A DNA stretch of 64,000 nt, taken from Sphagnum compactum. Taxonomy: Eukaryota > Bryophyta > Sphagnopsida > Sphagnales. The notes below the pieces were generated by a model. It made no database searches. It was not told the origin of the DNA and worked only from the letters and a program-made list of their open reading frames with translations. The stretch spans positions 5,580,001 to 5,644,000 of the forward strand of contig OZ234503.1 of the NCBI GenBank assembly GCA_965153455.1. The letters are read 5' to 3'. Below, one piece after another: positions 36,411 to 47,646 of this stretch (position 1 is its first letter; every line of letters starts with the position of its first letter). The position numbers and the translations under genes were made by a program.

Positions 36411-37018
36411 ACTTTGCCCCTTGCTTTTGCTTCAAAGGACAGAAGCAAAGGACAAAAGTGACACATCTTTTTGGAGCACATGTTGGCAATTTCAGCAGCT
36501 GCCAATTTGGGCAGAGGTAAATTACTAAGGTTTTTTTTGGTTTTTTTACTTAAGAGAGATAAATATATTCCAACCTTTTTACTTTTTTGTGGCATTAGGG
36601 TTTGATCAATATTTAAATTTAGCATTTAGTTTTTAATTTATTTGGGTTTTTAGTATTTTGAGCTTTTTGATTTTTTGGGTTTTTAATATTATGTGTTTTT
36701 TGGTTTTGTGAGTGTAAAGTTTACAATTAATTTTTTATTATTCACATTTGTATTTTAAAGTTGATGTTTTCAATGAATTCAATAACAATTGGTATTATAT
36801 TATTTTTTAAAAAATTTAAAAATTTGTTGAGATTTTAAAAGTTAATTGTCACAAGAGGAAGAAAGTGGTTCAAGTGAGGAATTTATTCTTAGTATTTGAG
36901 ATATTGCTCATTTTTCATGTGCTTGTAGCAATAAGCCTCCTTTCAATGTGATGATATGTGCATGTGGAACAAGACAGTTTTTTCTTCCCATCTTACTTTT
37001 CAAGTTTTAGGGTTTAGG

Positions 37019-37141
37019 CATGCGTCTACAATAATTTACCCTAAAAGTTTTAGGATTATGACAATAAGTTTTAGGGTTTAGGGTTAAGCCCAGGTAATAG
37101 AAATTGGCATCTATTTCTAAGCCAATTGTTGTAGACGCATG
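37019..37141. mobile_element. Small TIR element (MITE-like), 123 bp
   Basis: CATGCGTCTACAATAATT at 37019-37036 is mirrored by AATTGTTGTAGACGCATG at 37124-37141 with one mismatch in 18 bases. The inside is non-coding and contains TTTAGGG words. Length and structure fit a MITE, but I see no clear target-site duplication, so the class and exact ends are open. Confidence 0.55.
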
Positions 37142-39248
37142 AACAAAGGATGACAATCACCCAATCCATTTTGCTCATTTTAAATATCCATTAATGACCA
37201 TGGAATATTTTGGTAGTCAAGGAGTTTAAAAAATGACCTCCGTAAATTCAATTTCATTAAACATCTAGTCCTTTTCATTGTGAAGGGTTACAAGGTGTTG
37301 TCCACCATGAAAGTGTCTTGGCTTTAAAGATTAGTGATGTGCAAGGACCCCAATATCCGTTTCCCCACCCATAAGTAGTAAATGAGGGACCAAGTCACTA
37401 GTTTGTTTACAAAAATCATGGAAGTTTTTTTTTATTGCCTGAAATAAATATGTGATTGCCATTATCAAATTTGATTTGTGCATGTTTAAGATGAGGTTTG
37501 ATATATTTTCTTTGGTTGTGAATTTCATTGATGAGTCCATTGGTAAAGCATGTTATTGTTGGCTTGTTTAAGGCATTTGATATAGCTAATACAACTCTAA
37601 TAAACTCTACCTCTAAATTATAGTTGGCAAACAAAGTCATAGTGTACATATCAAAGCTTAACACCTTAGCTTATATAACAATTTTTTTAATTGTTACATG
37701 TGCCCCCCTTTAGCTTAAACAAATTTTTGAAGATTTTTGTTTTGGCCATACAATTTCAAAAGCTTATTAATATGCTACAAATGATATATAAAGGTTTGCA
37801 CAGGCATGAAGGAAATCTCATTGAAAAATGCACAAGTAAGCTTGTAGAAAATGACTAATTTGAAGTCAAAAGTCTAGTAATGGTGAACATGAGTGAAACA
37901 AGGTGTGCATAGAAGCAAGGTTACCCACTTGGAAGCTGAAAATCCTTACAAAAAATTGGTTGCCTAGCAAAGTTATCCTCTTCAAAAAAAAAAAACTCTT
38001 GAATATGTAGACACCATCAATATTTGTGAAGGTTTCAATTTACAAGGTAGAGTACCATTTGCCTTAATGTGGGCAATTGCCCATGTTATCATGAAGACCC
38101 TCGTGAAATAATGTGTTTTGAATTGGATTTAAAGGATATTGGCTCTTGTCTAATGCACTACATGTTGCCATTAACATCAACATCAAGCTACAAGGTGAGT
38201 TCAATTAGAAATCAAGGGCGCAATCACTTCCAAGAATTGAAATGTGATTCAAAATTGCAAACCATGGAACTTTCTTCTTCATGTGCATTTCAAAGTGCCA
38301 AATCCCATCTTGTGCTCATTATTGTTCTCAAATTCTTAACATAAGTTGAATTTATAAATGCAATTAAGGAATTTCTACCTAAGGACAAAACCAAGATTGT
38401 TATTTTTAAACATAATAAAAGGATCATGATTCCTTGGCTCATCAAAGTTAGTAAACTTTGGAACCAAGTCGAAGATTGACATACAAATTTCGTCTTTGAT
38501 GTTCCAACATCTATCTTGAAGGCAAGTTAAATTCCTATTGTATTTGAATTATTCACATTTTGTTGCCTTGATGTGTTGGGAGAGGGACTATCAAACTATA
38601 AAGAGCCACTCAATAAATGTTTCTACATAAACACGTTTTGGTATGCAATGATTTTTTTTTCAAATTTATTCAAAATGTCAGTGCCCTCACATCCAAGGAC
38701 CACGAGGGGAATTAAACTACATGTAGGCAATGCAAAATGCAACTATTCTACAATTGTGTGCACATTTTGAATTAAGTTGTATACACAATTTGATAATTTA
38801 AGGTTGTAAGCTACAAATTAGACTTCATTTTCCTTTGCACATTTTGTTAATTCGAGGCTAGAAGTTACAAATTATAGTTCTAATTTTTCATATTTCACCA
38901 TTATTTCATATTTCACTATTGGACATGCGCACTAATGTTGTTTGTGTGCACATTACATGTGTTAGTTGCGCATATGAAATACAATTCCTTGTTTCATGAC
39001 ATTTTGATCCATTGATTTGTGTGCATTGGTGAATTGGTTGTGTGCACTAGATAAAACTCCTTGTTTCACAGCATTCAAATATCAATAGAATATATATTGG
39101 ATGTTACTATTCATATGGTCTCCCAAATATGATTGCAAAAGACACACAATGCCGATACCATTATTATCTATAGTAAAGGAACAATGAAGCTTCCCCTGAA
39201 GCCGTGCGAATGAAGCTTCCCCTAAATCCGTCCGGCCCTAAATATAGC

Positions 39249-39845
39249 GAGGGCGTGGCTTTCCCATGTCCGTCATCCGTCCCGTCATCCAACCGGACGG
39301 ACGGACATGTAGCCATCGACAGTAGGTAAGTATACCAAGGGCGTGGCTTTCCCATGTCCGTCATCCGTCCCGTCATCGAACCGGATGGACGGACATGTAG
39401 CCACCGACAGTAGCTGAGTATACCGAGGGCGTGGCTATACCGGGGAGTCATCCGTCCCGTCATCCAACCGGACGGACGGACATGTAGCCACCGACAGTAG
39501 CTGAGTATACCGAGGGCGTGGCTATACCGGGGAGTCATCCGTCCCGTCATCCAACCGGACGGACGGACATGTAGCCACCGACAGTAGCTGAGTATACCGA
39601 GGGCGTGGCTTTCCCATGTCCGTCATCCAACCAGACGGACGGACATGTAGCCACACCGACAGTAGCTGAATATACCGAGGGCGTGGCTTTCCCATGTCCG
39701 TCATCCGTCCCGTCATCCAACCGGACGGACGGACATGTAACCACCGACAGTAGCTGAGTATACCGAGGGCGTGGCTTTCCCATGTCCGTCATCCGTCCCG
39801 TCATCCAACCGGACGGACGGACATGTAGCCACCGACAGTATACCG
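39249..39845. repeat. Palindromic Helitron 5' array, 7 units of 78-88 bp
   Basis: Units start (AGGGCGTGG) at 39250, 39338, 39426, 39513, 39600, 39678 and 39766. Most units carry CATGTCCGTC near one end and GACGGACATG near the other, a perfect 10-base inverted repeat able to fold into a hairpin. Two units have the first arm replaced by a 'taccggggagtcatcc' variant. A single related unit recurs at 40860-40925. The array is far richer in G+C and CpG than its surroundings. Confidence 0.9.
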
Positions 39846-39850
39846 AGTTA

Positions 39851-40509
39851 GGGCTTTTGAAGTCAGTAACTGTGAAGTGCCTAGCTATGGGTGACTCTCT
39901 CTTAATTGATGCTGTCTCTTTTGATGTAGATACCCCTATTAATTTGGAGCTCAAGTAAGTTTCTCCAGTCCTTATTTTTTGCAGACGTTTTTGAAAGCAG
40001 CAGAGCTATATAGAAACACACCAAAACAGTACTAACTTTTAGCAGAGCACCTTGCATCAAGAACATTTGTTTTCAGGCTTAAGAACCTAGCTGATCTTTG
40101 GGTCACATTCAAATTTTTTTCCTTGACTTTGTAACTAAGCCCTAGAAGCAGTGATTGTCAGTTTTGTCCTTTTGATGCCAATAGCTATGTTTTTGTTGGT
40201 TGTCATTAAGTACTTCGCTGATAATATTGATGCACTAAGGAGACCATTGTGTTATGTTTGAGTGCAGACACTGAATTTTGTTGTTATGGGAGTTGTCACA
40301 AAGTATCAGATCTCACTGAACTTAATGTGAATCTGACAAATGGTTGAGTTTTTTAGGCCAAGAGAATTTGCTATTGATGGAGGTGTAGCCAACTATGCTA
40401 AGCAGTACACTAATTTGCCAGGCTTGGTCGACCGTGTTCATTCTTCCATCCTTTCAAAGCTTGCCCCACCACCTGTGAAACCAAGCCCTGGCACAGCTTC
40501 ATCTAGCAG
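39851..40509 (+). pseudogene. Captured two-exon fragment of a PI31/PTRE1 proteasome-regulator gene
   Basis: Exon A (from about 39851 to 39954) encodes KSVTVKCLAMGDSLLIDAV and ends CTCAA|GTAAGT. Exon B (40357-40509) encodes KPREFAIDGG, then YTNLPGLVDRVHSSILSKL, and ends AGCAG|GTTAGT. They join in phase 2. The pattern (VKCLxMxDxLL, then a Y/F-x-NLxxLVxxxxxxILxKL helix) is that of plant PI31 (PTRE1), which binds and regulates the 20S proteasome. No preceding exon, start codon or C-terminal Pro/Gly-rich exons are present. The left edge abuts the Helitron array directly, so this is probably a gene piece captured by the element. A host gene broken by insertion is the alternative. Confidence 0.7.
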
Positions 40510-40814
40510 GTTAGTCTCTGGACAATTTTTTCTTTTGTTCCTCTTGACTATGATATATATGTTCAAGTTTCCGATAATGCTTTCCTCATGCTTTAACTAT
40601 GGGTAGAGCACATGAGTTGAGAACATTTGCAAAATGTGAGCCCAAACTTGGCTATTGTGTCGTTCTAGGTCCCTTACTTTTGGAAATGCCCTTCACCCAC
40701 TATATAGTCCAACACCTATCCAGTCCCTCTTTATCTCATTTAATCCTTGAGAGCGGCCATTTTGTTTGGCTATGTGAAACTGTGCGGACGCTGTTATTTT
40801 GGAACTATAGTTTG

Positions 40815-40858
40815 TAGTTGTAATTTTGTAATATGTACCGTCAAATACACACACACCT
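40815..40858 (+). mobile_element. Extra copy of Helitron 3' subterminal sequence
   Basis: The words 'ttttgtaatatgtaccgtca' and 'aatacacacac' match 47295-47335 just before the Helitron 3' end, and also 47190-47222. Here the sequence breaks at CCTA and continues as an array unit instead of the hairpin and CTAG. This suggests a truncated 3' end of a separate, gene-carrying Helitron. Confidence 0.65.
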
Positions 40859-41062
40859 AAATATAGCGAGGGCGTGGCTTTCCCATGTCCGTCATCCGTC
40901 CCGTCATCCAACCGGACGGACATTTCCTCCATCCGTCCGACCCGTCCATCCATCCGTCTCGTCATCCATCCGTCCCGTCATCCATCCATGGATGGCATCA
41001 TACAGGGAAGAAAACCCTGGCAGAAATAAATAACCCCCCCCCCCCGCCCCCAGCAGTTTTAC

Positions 41063-41770
41063 GTGCATGTTTGATTTATTTTAAAACACACCTATGCATT
41101 AGGCACGGGGCACAAACTTGCCCGGCCCCAGGGGGGGCACCCCCAAGATTTACTGTACAGAGGACGTGGTCTTCTTCTTTTCATTTTCTTTTTCGTTCTC
41201 TGTTTTCGGTGTTTTTTTTTGGTTTATAATAATAATAATAAAATAGAAAAATGAAAAATCATCTTATATATATATATATATAAAGTTTTAATTTTTTAAT
41301 TCATCCATCCCATCAGCCGTCTATTTAAGCCGGATGGGGATGGATGTCTATTTAAGTCGGATGGGGTGGGTTAGGACCGGCAAAGACCCACTAGTTTTAG
41401 GTGCATGTTTGATTTATTTTAAAACACACCTGTGCATTAGGCACGGGGCACAAACTTGCCCGGCCCCAAGGGGGGCACCCCCAAGATTTACTGTACAGAG
41501 GACGGCGTGTTTTTCTTTTCATTTTTTTTTTCGTTCTCTGTTTTCGGTGTTTTTTTGTTTATAATAATAATAATAAAATAGAAAAATGAAAAATTATCTT
41601 ATATATATATAATTTTAATTTCTTAATTCATCCATCCCCGTCTGGCTTATTTTTTAATTCATCCATCCCGTCAGCCGTCTATTTAAGCCGGACGGGGATG
41701 GATGTCTATTTAAGCCGGATGGGGTGGGTTAGGACCGGCAAAGACCCACCAGTTTTAGGTGCATGTTTGA
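41063..41770. repeat. Tandem duplication inside the Helitron, 338- and 358-bp units
   Basis: GTGCATGTTTGATTTAT starts at 41063, 41401 and 41759. Two nearly complete units contain a 'gcattaggcacggggcacaa' segment (similar to the Helitron 3' end), a (TA)n stretch and a 'tctatttaagccgga' segment that also occurs in the 47.4-47.6 kb array. The third copy is cut short. Confidence 0.85.
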
Positions 41771-41934
41771 TTTATGCATGCACGCACACTCACACACACA
41801 CACAAACACAGATTGAAAAGGTTGCGAGAGGTTGTCGTCTACTGCATCTGTGGCACACATCTGATAGGGCTAGCAGCAGTGTGTACAAGTGTGGTGGGAT
41901 GGTGCACTTGATGATGCAACCCTTCACTTACACT

Positions 41935-42060
41935 TTACATTGGCTTCAGCGGCTCTGCTTCAGCGAGTATTGGGTGCCTGTTCTGGTGGTCAAGTACTTC
42001 ACCATAATCTATTCTCTTTGCACGTCATTGGCTTCAACGGCTCTGCTTTAGCGGGTATTT
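41935..42060. repeat. Short duplication in the RepHel leader
   Basis: 'attggcttcagcggctctgc' (41939) recurs as 'attggcttcaacggctctgc' (42026), each followed by a similar 'ttAGCGgGTATTtGGTGC' word. These are two copies 87 bases apart. The rest of 41770-42460 holds nothing I recognise. Confidence 0.6.
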
Positions 42061-42461
42061 GGTGCATGGGCAGTTTGATTCCTTTGTTGACCTTCAGCTG
42101 TAACCTTCCACAGTTGGAATCACTGCCCATCTGGATCCTTACACGTCCAGATGGGCAACAAATTCCTGTCTGCGCCTTTGTAGGCACCTTTAGCAGTTTA
42201 GTTAGTTAGTTGGTTGTTCAATCAATCGTCTACCATGTTGCAAAATGGGTCCCCTATAGTACATGGTCAGCTTTAACACATAGTCTGTTGAAGATGTTGT
42301 ACCTAACTGAAGGATGACTTTTAGTTTAGCTTTAGATCATTGAGAGCTTTGCGAACTTTCCATTAATCTTAAATCATCTGGATTTGATAGAGATTTACAA
42401 ATTAATTTCTGTGTAACCTTGACCTTCCTCGAAGAGTGCAGGAGAGACCCCTCGCCCCAAG

Positions 42462-45400
42462 ATGCTCGAATTGTTTGGAGATGGAGATGCGTCAACTCAA
42501 GGCACGTCAGAATCTGCACATGAACGTCGCAATTGCCTACAGAGAGAACGTCGCAATCGCCTACAGAGAGCACGACGTGCTAAACAACGTGAACAACCTT
42601 CTTTTCGCAATGACGAATTACAATTGTTTGGAGACGGAGATGCGTCAGCTCAAGGCACGTCAGAATCTGCACATGAACGTCGCAATCGCCTATAGAGAGA
42701 ACGGCGTGCTAACCAACGTGAACAACCTTCTTTTCGCAATGACGCATTACAATTGTTTGGAGACGGAGATGCGTCAGCTCAAGGCACGTCAGAATCTGCA
42801 CATGAACGTCGCAATCGCCTACAGAGAGAACGGCGTGTTAAGCAACGTGAACAACCTTCTCTTCGCAATGACGCATTACAATTGTTTGGAGACGGAGATG
42901 CGTCAGCCCCGGGACGATGGGATTGTGGAGAAATGGACACAATATGTGGATTCTGCAACGCGAAAATGTGGATCAAAGAACGATCAGCAAACTTGACGAA
43001 CAACAACCCACAATTTTCTCTGTGTTGCGAGAATGGCAAAGTTATGTTGTCGAATCTTCCTGCAACACCGCAAAAGCTGGAAGTTTTTTTAACCAGCAAA
43101 GAGAGTAGTGTTGTCAAATTTCGAGATCAAATTCGCATGTACAATTCGGTGTTGGCATTCACTTCGCTCGGTGCCAAAGTTGATGAGTCGGTAACAGGAG
43201 GGCTTGGACCGTACTCCTTTCGCATTCAAGGTGAACTTTATCACAAAATCGGATCCCTATGTCCTGCCGAAGGACAACGGCCACAGTTTGCACAACTGTA
43301 CATTCATGATACGAAACACGAACATCAAAACCGGCATGCTGTTATGCCCTTGCTTGATCCAACGACGTTGGATCGGTTGTTGACCATGATGTACAATATC
43401 AATCCCTATGTCAAAGTGTTCAAAATGGCAAGGGATATGATGGCAACAGAAGGTGTTCCCATGGATCTGAAATTGCGTCTCATTGCCTCTCGAACAAAGG
43501 ATGCCCGTCGATACAATGTGCCGACGGCCGATGAAGTCGTTGCATTGATGGTAGGAGATGGTTCTGAGGTTGTAGACAGACGTGACGTTGTCCTTGCTCA
43601 GCAAACTGGCCCGTTTCAGCGCATTTCTGAACTACATGTCGGATACATGGCTCTACATTATCTGTTGCTATTTCCTTACGGTGAGGATGGATGGCATCCG
43701 AATATTCTGGTCAATGGTGTTGTTGCTGATGCAGATTTGGATGAAGACCATGCGAGAGAATCTGAGCTTCAAAGAAAACATTACAATGTGACAATGGCGG
43801 AATTTTGTGGTTATCGGCTTCAACATCGAGACACCGATGGCATTGCGTTGCTTCGGGGTGATCGATTCCGGCAACAATACATTGTGGATGCTTATGCGGC
43901 TATCGAACAAAATCGCTTGAAGTATTTACGCTTGAATAAAAAAAAACTTCGCGTGGATCTTTATCAAGGCCTTCAAGACGCCATCGCTGCAGGTGACACT
44001 AGCGCTGCTGCCATCGGACAGAGGATCATTCTGCCATCTTCTTTCACAGTAGGTCCACGTCACATGCTTCAAAATTATCAAGATGCCATGGCAATCTGTA
44101 GATGGGCCGGCTGCCCGGATGCGTTTGTTACATTCACTTGCAATCCCCAATGGCTTGAAATCAAGAAAGCGTTGCTACTCGGACAGCAACCTCAGGATCG
44201 ACCCGATTTGGTAACCTGAGTGTTCAAAATCAAGTTGAAGGAGTTGATCAATGACATTCATAAGAACCATATTCTGGGACGCACGATTGCAGGAATCTAT
44301 GTCGTTGAATTTCAAAAGCGTGGGCTACCGCATGCACACATTCTCATCTTCTTTACCAAAGACTACAAACCACACACGGTCGAGGATGTGGACCGCATGA
44401 TCAGTGCTGAACTTTCGAATTCAGAAACAAACAAGTTGGCCCACGAGACGGTTGCCAGATGCATGATGCATGGTCCATGTGGAGTTGCGTTTCCAAATGC
44501 CCCGTGCATGGAAGAAGGCAAAATGCAAAAAACAATATCCACGCAAGTTCCAATCCGAGACGCTAACGGATGTAAACGGATACCCTATTTATTGGCGTAG
44601 AGATACGGGGCACACAGTTTTGGTTCATGGCATTGAATTGGACAATCGTTGGGTGGTACCGCACAATGTCTATTTATCGACCAAATACGATGCGCACATC
44701 AACGTTGAAGTCTGCAACAATATTCGTGCAGTCAAATATCTATTCAAGTACATATATAAAGGACATGATCGTGCAACTATTGAGATCTCACGCCAGAGCG
44801 ATAATGCCATCGAAGGGAATGTGGTCGAAACTGATGAAATTAAGAAATATCTCGACTGTCGCTATGTATCTGCATCGGAGGCAGTGTGGCGCATCTTCAA
44901 GTTTGATATGCATGAGCGGTTTCCTACCGTTGAACGTCTGCAATACCATTTGCCCAATCAGCAAATGGTGCTGTTTGATGATGATGATGATGTGCAGGAA
45001 GTGGCAACACGATCAGCCATTTCTAGAACGATGCTCACAGAATGGTTCAAAACAAACCAAGAATCGGAAGTTGCACGAAACTTTACATTCGATCAATTCC
45101 CTCAGCAATGGGTGTGGAATCGGAAGTTGAAACGATGGACAATGCGCAAGAGAGGTTTTGCCATTGGTCGCATGTATTATGCACATCCGACATCGGGTGA
45201 ACGTTATTATTTGCAAGTGCTGCTGAACTGCGTCAAAGGTGCCACATCCTACGAGCATTTGCGGACAGTGGATGGCAAAGAGCACGACACATTCAAAGAT
45301 GCATGCATTGCAATGGGTTTGCTTGCAGACGATAATGAATGGCATCAAGCCTTGGAAGAAGCTGGTGTTTGGGCCTCAGGATGACAACTACGTGACATGT

Positions 45401-47180
45401 TTGCCTCCATGTTGATGTTTTGTGAGGTCACGAATCCGAGACAACTATGGGATGCACATTGGGAGTCTTTGAGCGATGACATTGAAACAATGACACGCTG
45501 CGAGCGTGCTGATCCAACTGTTACCCTTTCTGAGGATGCGCTAAAGGATCGTGCATTGTATGAGATCGATCAGGTTCTCATGCGCAATGGACACCGCCTG
45601 GAAGATTTCGCAACGCTTCCCAAGTCTAATTACATCCCTTCTGTTCATGGAGGAAACCGATTGGTCGAAGAAGAGTTAGCTTATGATCAGCATTCATTGA
45701 CCCTAAATGTAGACAATGCAGAAGATAGGCTCAATGGTGATCAGCGCAACGCATACGAAACTATTTGAATGCCGTGACAAACAAAGAGGGCAAACTATTC
45801 TTTGTGTATGGCAGTGGTGGGACCGGCAAAACATTTGTTTGGACAACACTTCTGTCCCGTCTACGAGGGCAAGGCAAAATCGTGCTTACAGTTGCCTCAT
45901 CAGGAATTGCATCTTTGTTGCTTCCGGGCGGCAGAACCGCCCATTCAAGATTCAAGATTCCGATTAATCTCCACGATGAGTCAACTTGCAACATCACACA
46001 ACAGATGAAAGTGGCCGAGTTGGTGCGTAAAGCTGATCTGATCATTTGGGATGAGGCACCGATGATGCATCGTCGAGCTTTTGAAGCTGTTGATCGCACC
46101 CTACGTGATTTGATGCAATTGGATGACGCACAGGCAACCGAGAAAATCTTTGGTGGGAAAACCATGGTCCTTGGTGGGGATTTTCGACAGATCTTGCCTG
46201 TTGTTCCCAAGGGGGGACGAGAAGACATTGTTAGTGCTTCGTTGCCTCGATCGCATCTTTGGCAGCATGTTACAATTCTTCGTCTTCATATCAACATGCG
46301 AGTCATGGCAACCAATTCTGAAGAGCAGCGAGAGTTTACCAAATGGGTGTTGAATGTTGGGGATGGTAATTTTCCTCCCATTGGAAAAGAAGAAGGTGTC
46401 GATCCAGATTGGATCAAGATTCCATCCCATATGAGGCTGCCAGCAGAAGATTGCAGCTTAAGAGGATTAATCCGAACCATCTATCCGCATCACCAGTGCC
46501 ACTCTGGAGATGCCATGTATCTTATGCAACGCAGCATTTTAGCCCCCAAGAATACTGATGTTGATGAAGTCAACAATGCAATTTTAGAATCGTTATCTGA
46601 AGAATCGCACACATACCTCAGCGCAAATTCTTTGACTCCAACAGAAGAAGGTGCAAGTGTTGCTGCAGGAGTTTCAATGGATTCATTATATCCGGTGGAA
46701 TTTTTAGACACTTTGCAATTTAGCGGTATCGCAAATCATGAGCTGGAACTCAAAGTGGGTGTGCCAATCCTTTTGTTGCGTAATCTCAATCAATCAATAG
46801 GATTGTGCAATGGTACGAGGTTGATTGTCAAAAGATTGGGTCAGCGTGTCATTGAAGCGGAAATCATCACAGGAAACAATGTCGGCAAACGTGTGTTCAT
46901 ACCTCGCATCATCATGTCCCCCTCTGGGACTGATTGGCCATTTGTTTTGCGTCGTCGTCAATTTCCAGTTCGAGTGGCATTTGCGATCACAATCAACAAG
47001 AGTCAAGGTCAAACATTCAACAACGTTGGGGTATATTTGCCGTCTCCGGTCTATTCCCATGGTCAGCTCTATGTTGCTATTTCACAGGTCACAAGTAGTG
47101 CAAACATCAAGATTTTCAACGGCCAGGGTCCCGATAGATACATGCGGAATGTGGTATATAAAGAGGTTTTGGAAATGTAG
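42462..47180 (+). pseudogene. Helitron RepHel: HUH-Y2 Rep plus PIF1-like helicase, broken
   Basis: This gene would drive rolling-circle transposition. It starts at ATG 42462 with basic HERRNRLQRERR repeats, then a CGFCNAKMW zinc-finger-like region. The Rep part shows FTCNPQW, PHAH (HUH, 44328-44339) and KYLFKYIYKGHD (Y2, 44734-44769). The helicase part shows GSGGTGKT (Walker A, 45810-45833), LIIWDEAP (Walker B), [10 protein letters not shown] and [15 protein letters not shown]. It is broken by TAG at 42693-42695, TGA at 44217-44219, TGA at 45382-45384, a +1 frameshift near 44519 and a second frameshift near 45765. The three stops fit CAG-to-TAG and CGA-to-TGA changes. The helicase frame (about 45765-47180) is otherwise intact. 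Decay is recent in look; activity would need another source of RepHel. Confidence 0.93.
42471..42910 (+). repeat. In-frame 129-bp coding repeat at the RepHel N terminus
   Basis: TTGTTTGGAGA(T/C)GGAGATGCG begins at 42471, 42624, 42753 and 42882. The spacings are 153, 129 and 129, all multiples of three. Each unit encodes LFGDGDAS, SESAHERRN, RLQRERR and QREQPSxRND. The first unit has an extra internal 24-bp (8-aa) duplication. The second unit carries the TAG stop. Confidence 0.9.
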
Positions 47181-47186
47181 TTGGTA

Positions 47187-47353
47187 GGTGTAATTTTGTA
47201 ATATGTATCGTCAAATGCACAGGCAAAAATGGATTCATACTAGATTTTTTATTTAAAATAAACAAAGTAACTACGACACCAATATCATTTAGCATCATTT
47301 TGTAATATGTACCGTCAAATACACACACCTATGCATTATGCACGGGGCTCAAA
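47187..47353 (+). mobile_element. Helitron 3' terminal region
   Basis: Two copies of 'ttttgtaatatgta(t/c)cgtca' (47190 and 47299) are followed by ACACACCT, TGCATTATGCA, CACGGGGCTCAAA and CTAG. The self-complementary TGCAT/ATGCA, about 13 bases before CTAG, fits the short 3' hairpin plus CTRR end of Helitrons, although the hairpin is small. Confidence 0.65.
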
Positions 47354-47640
47354 CTAGTATATAGTAAAGGACGTCGTGAAGCTTCCCCTTAATTCGTCCC
47401 GTCATCCAGGACGGACATTTCATCCATCCTGTCATCCGTCTATTTAAGCCGGATGGACATTTCATGCATCTCGTCATCTGTCTATTACCGAACGAACATT
47501 TCATCCATCCCGTCATCCGTCTATTTAAGCCGGACGAACATTTCATGCATCCCGTCATCCGTCTATTACCGGACGGACATTTCATCCATCCCGTCATCCA
47601 TCTATTTAAGCCGGACGAACATTTCAAGCATCCCGTCATC
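47354..47640. repeat. Second Helitron-like 5' end with an 81-bp higher-order array
   Basis: TATAGTAAAGGACGTCGTGAAGCTTCCCC resembles the 5' end at 39169. Array units follow that start CATTTCAT at 47416, 47458, 47497, 47539, 47578 and 47620, alternating 42 and 39 bases. The 42-base form has 'tctatttaagccgga'; the 39-base form has 'tctattaccgga'. A further Helitron, truncated by a base or two at its 5' end and joined head to tail, is the likely source. Confidence 0.75.
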
Positions 47641-47646
47641 CGTCTG

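Larger units (their letters stand above)
36246..39166. other. AT-rich intergenic DNA without a recognisable gene
   Basis: Open stretches are short and without domains. It contains the dispersed repeat at 36325-36410 and the inverted-repeat element at 37019-37141, both listed separately. Confidence 0.6.
39167..47353 (+). mobile_element. Helitron compound element (autonomous type, decayed)
   Basis: The left end reads A|TCTATAGTAAAGG, the 5'-TC start of a Helitron inserted after A. The right end has a TGCATTATGCA mini-hairpin, 13 bases, then CTAG|T at about 47350-47353, which fits the 3' CTRR rule and insertion into AT. Inside are a palindromic array, a captured host gene fragment, a duplicated 3' subterminal segment (40815-40858), large duplications and a broken RepHel gene. 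The extra 3' segment at 40815-40858 shows that two elements may be joined here: 39167-40857 (non-autonomous, gene-carrying) and 40858-47353 (autonomous type). The same TATAGTAAAGG start recurs just after 47353. The superfamily is certain from RepHel; the ends are inferred. Confidence 0.8.

Noticed and set aside
39249-39845. Array considered as CRISPR
   Set aside because: Nuclear plant DNA with no cas genes. The units are complete palindromic minisatellite repeats with no unique spacers.
39164-39954. Long minus-strand open frames across the Helitron array (repeated MTGRMT and HVRPSG words)
   Set aside because: The frames come from tandem repeats whose unit spacing keeps phase by chance. They have no domain, no promoter context, and change reading with each variant unit.
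42462-47180. RepHel as an intact gene with introns that remove the stops
   Set aside because: The stops are single codons in otherwise continuous homologous protein sequence, with no splice signals flanking them, so point mutations explain them better.
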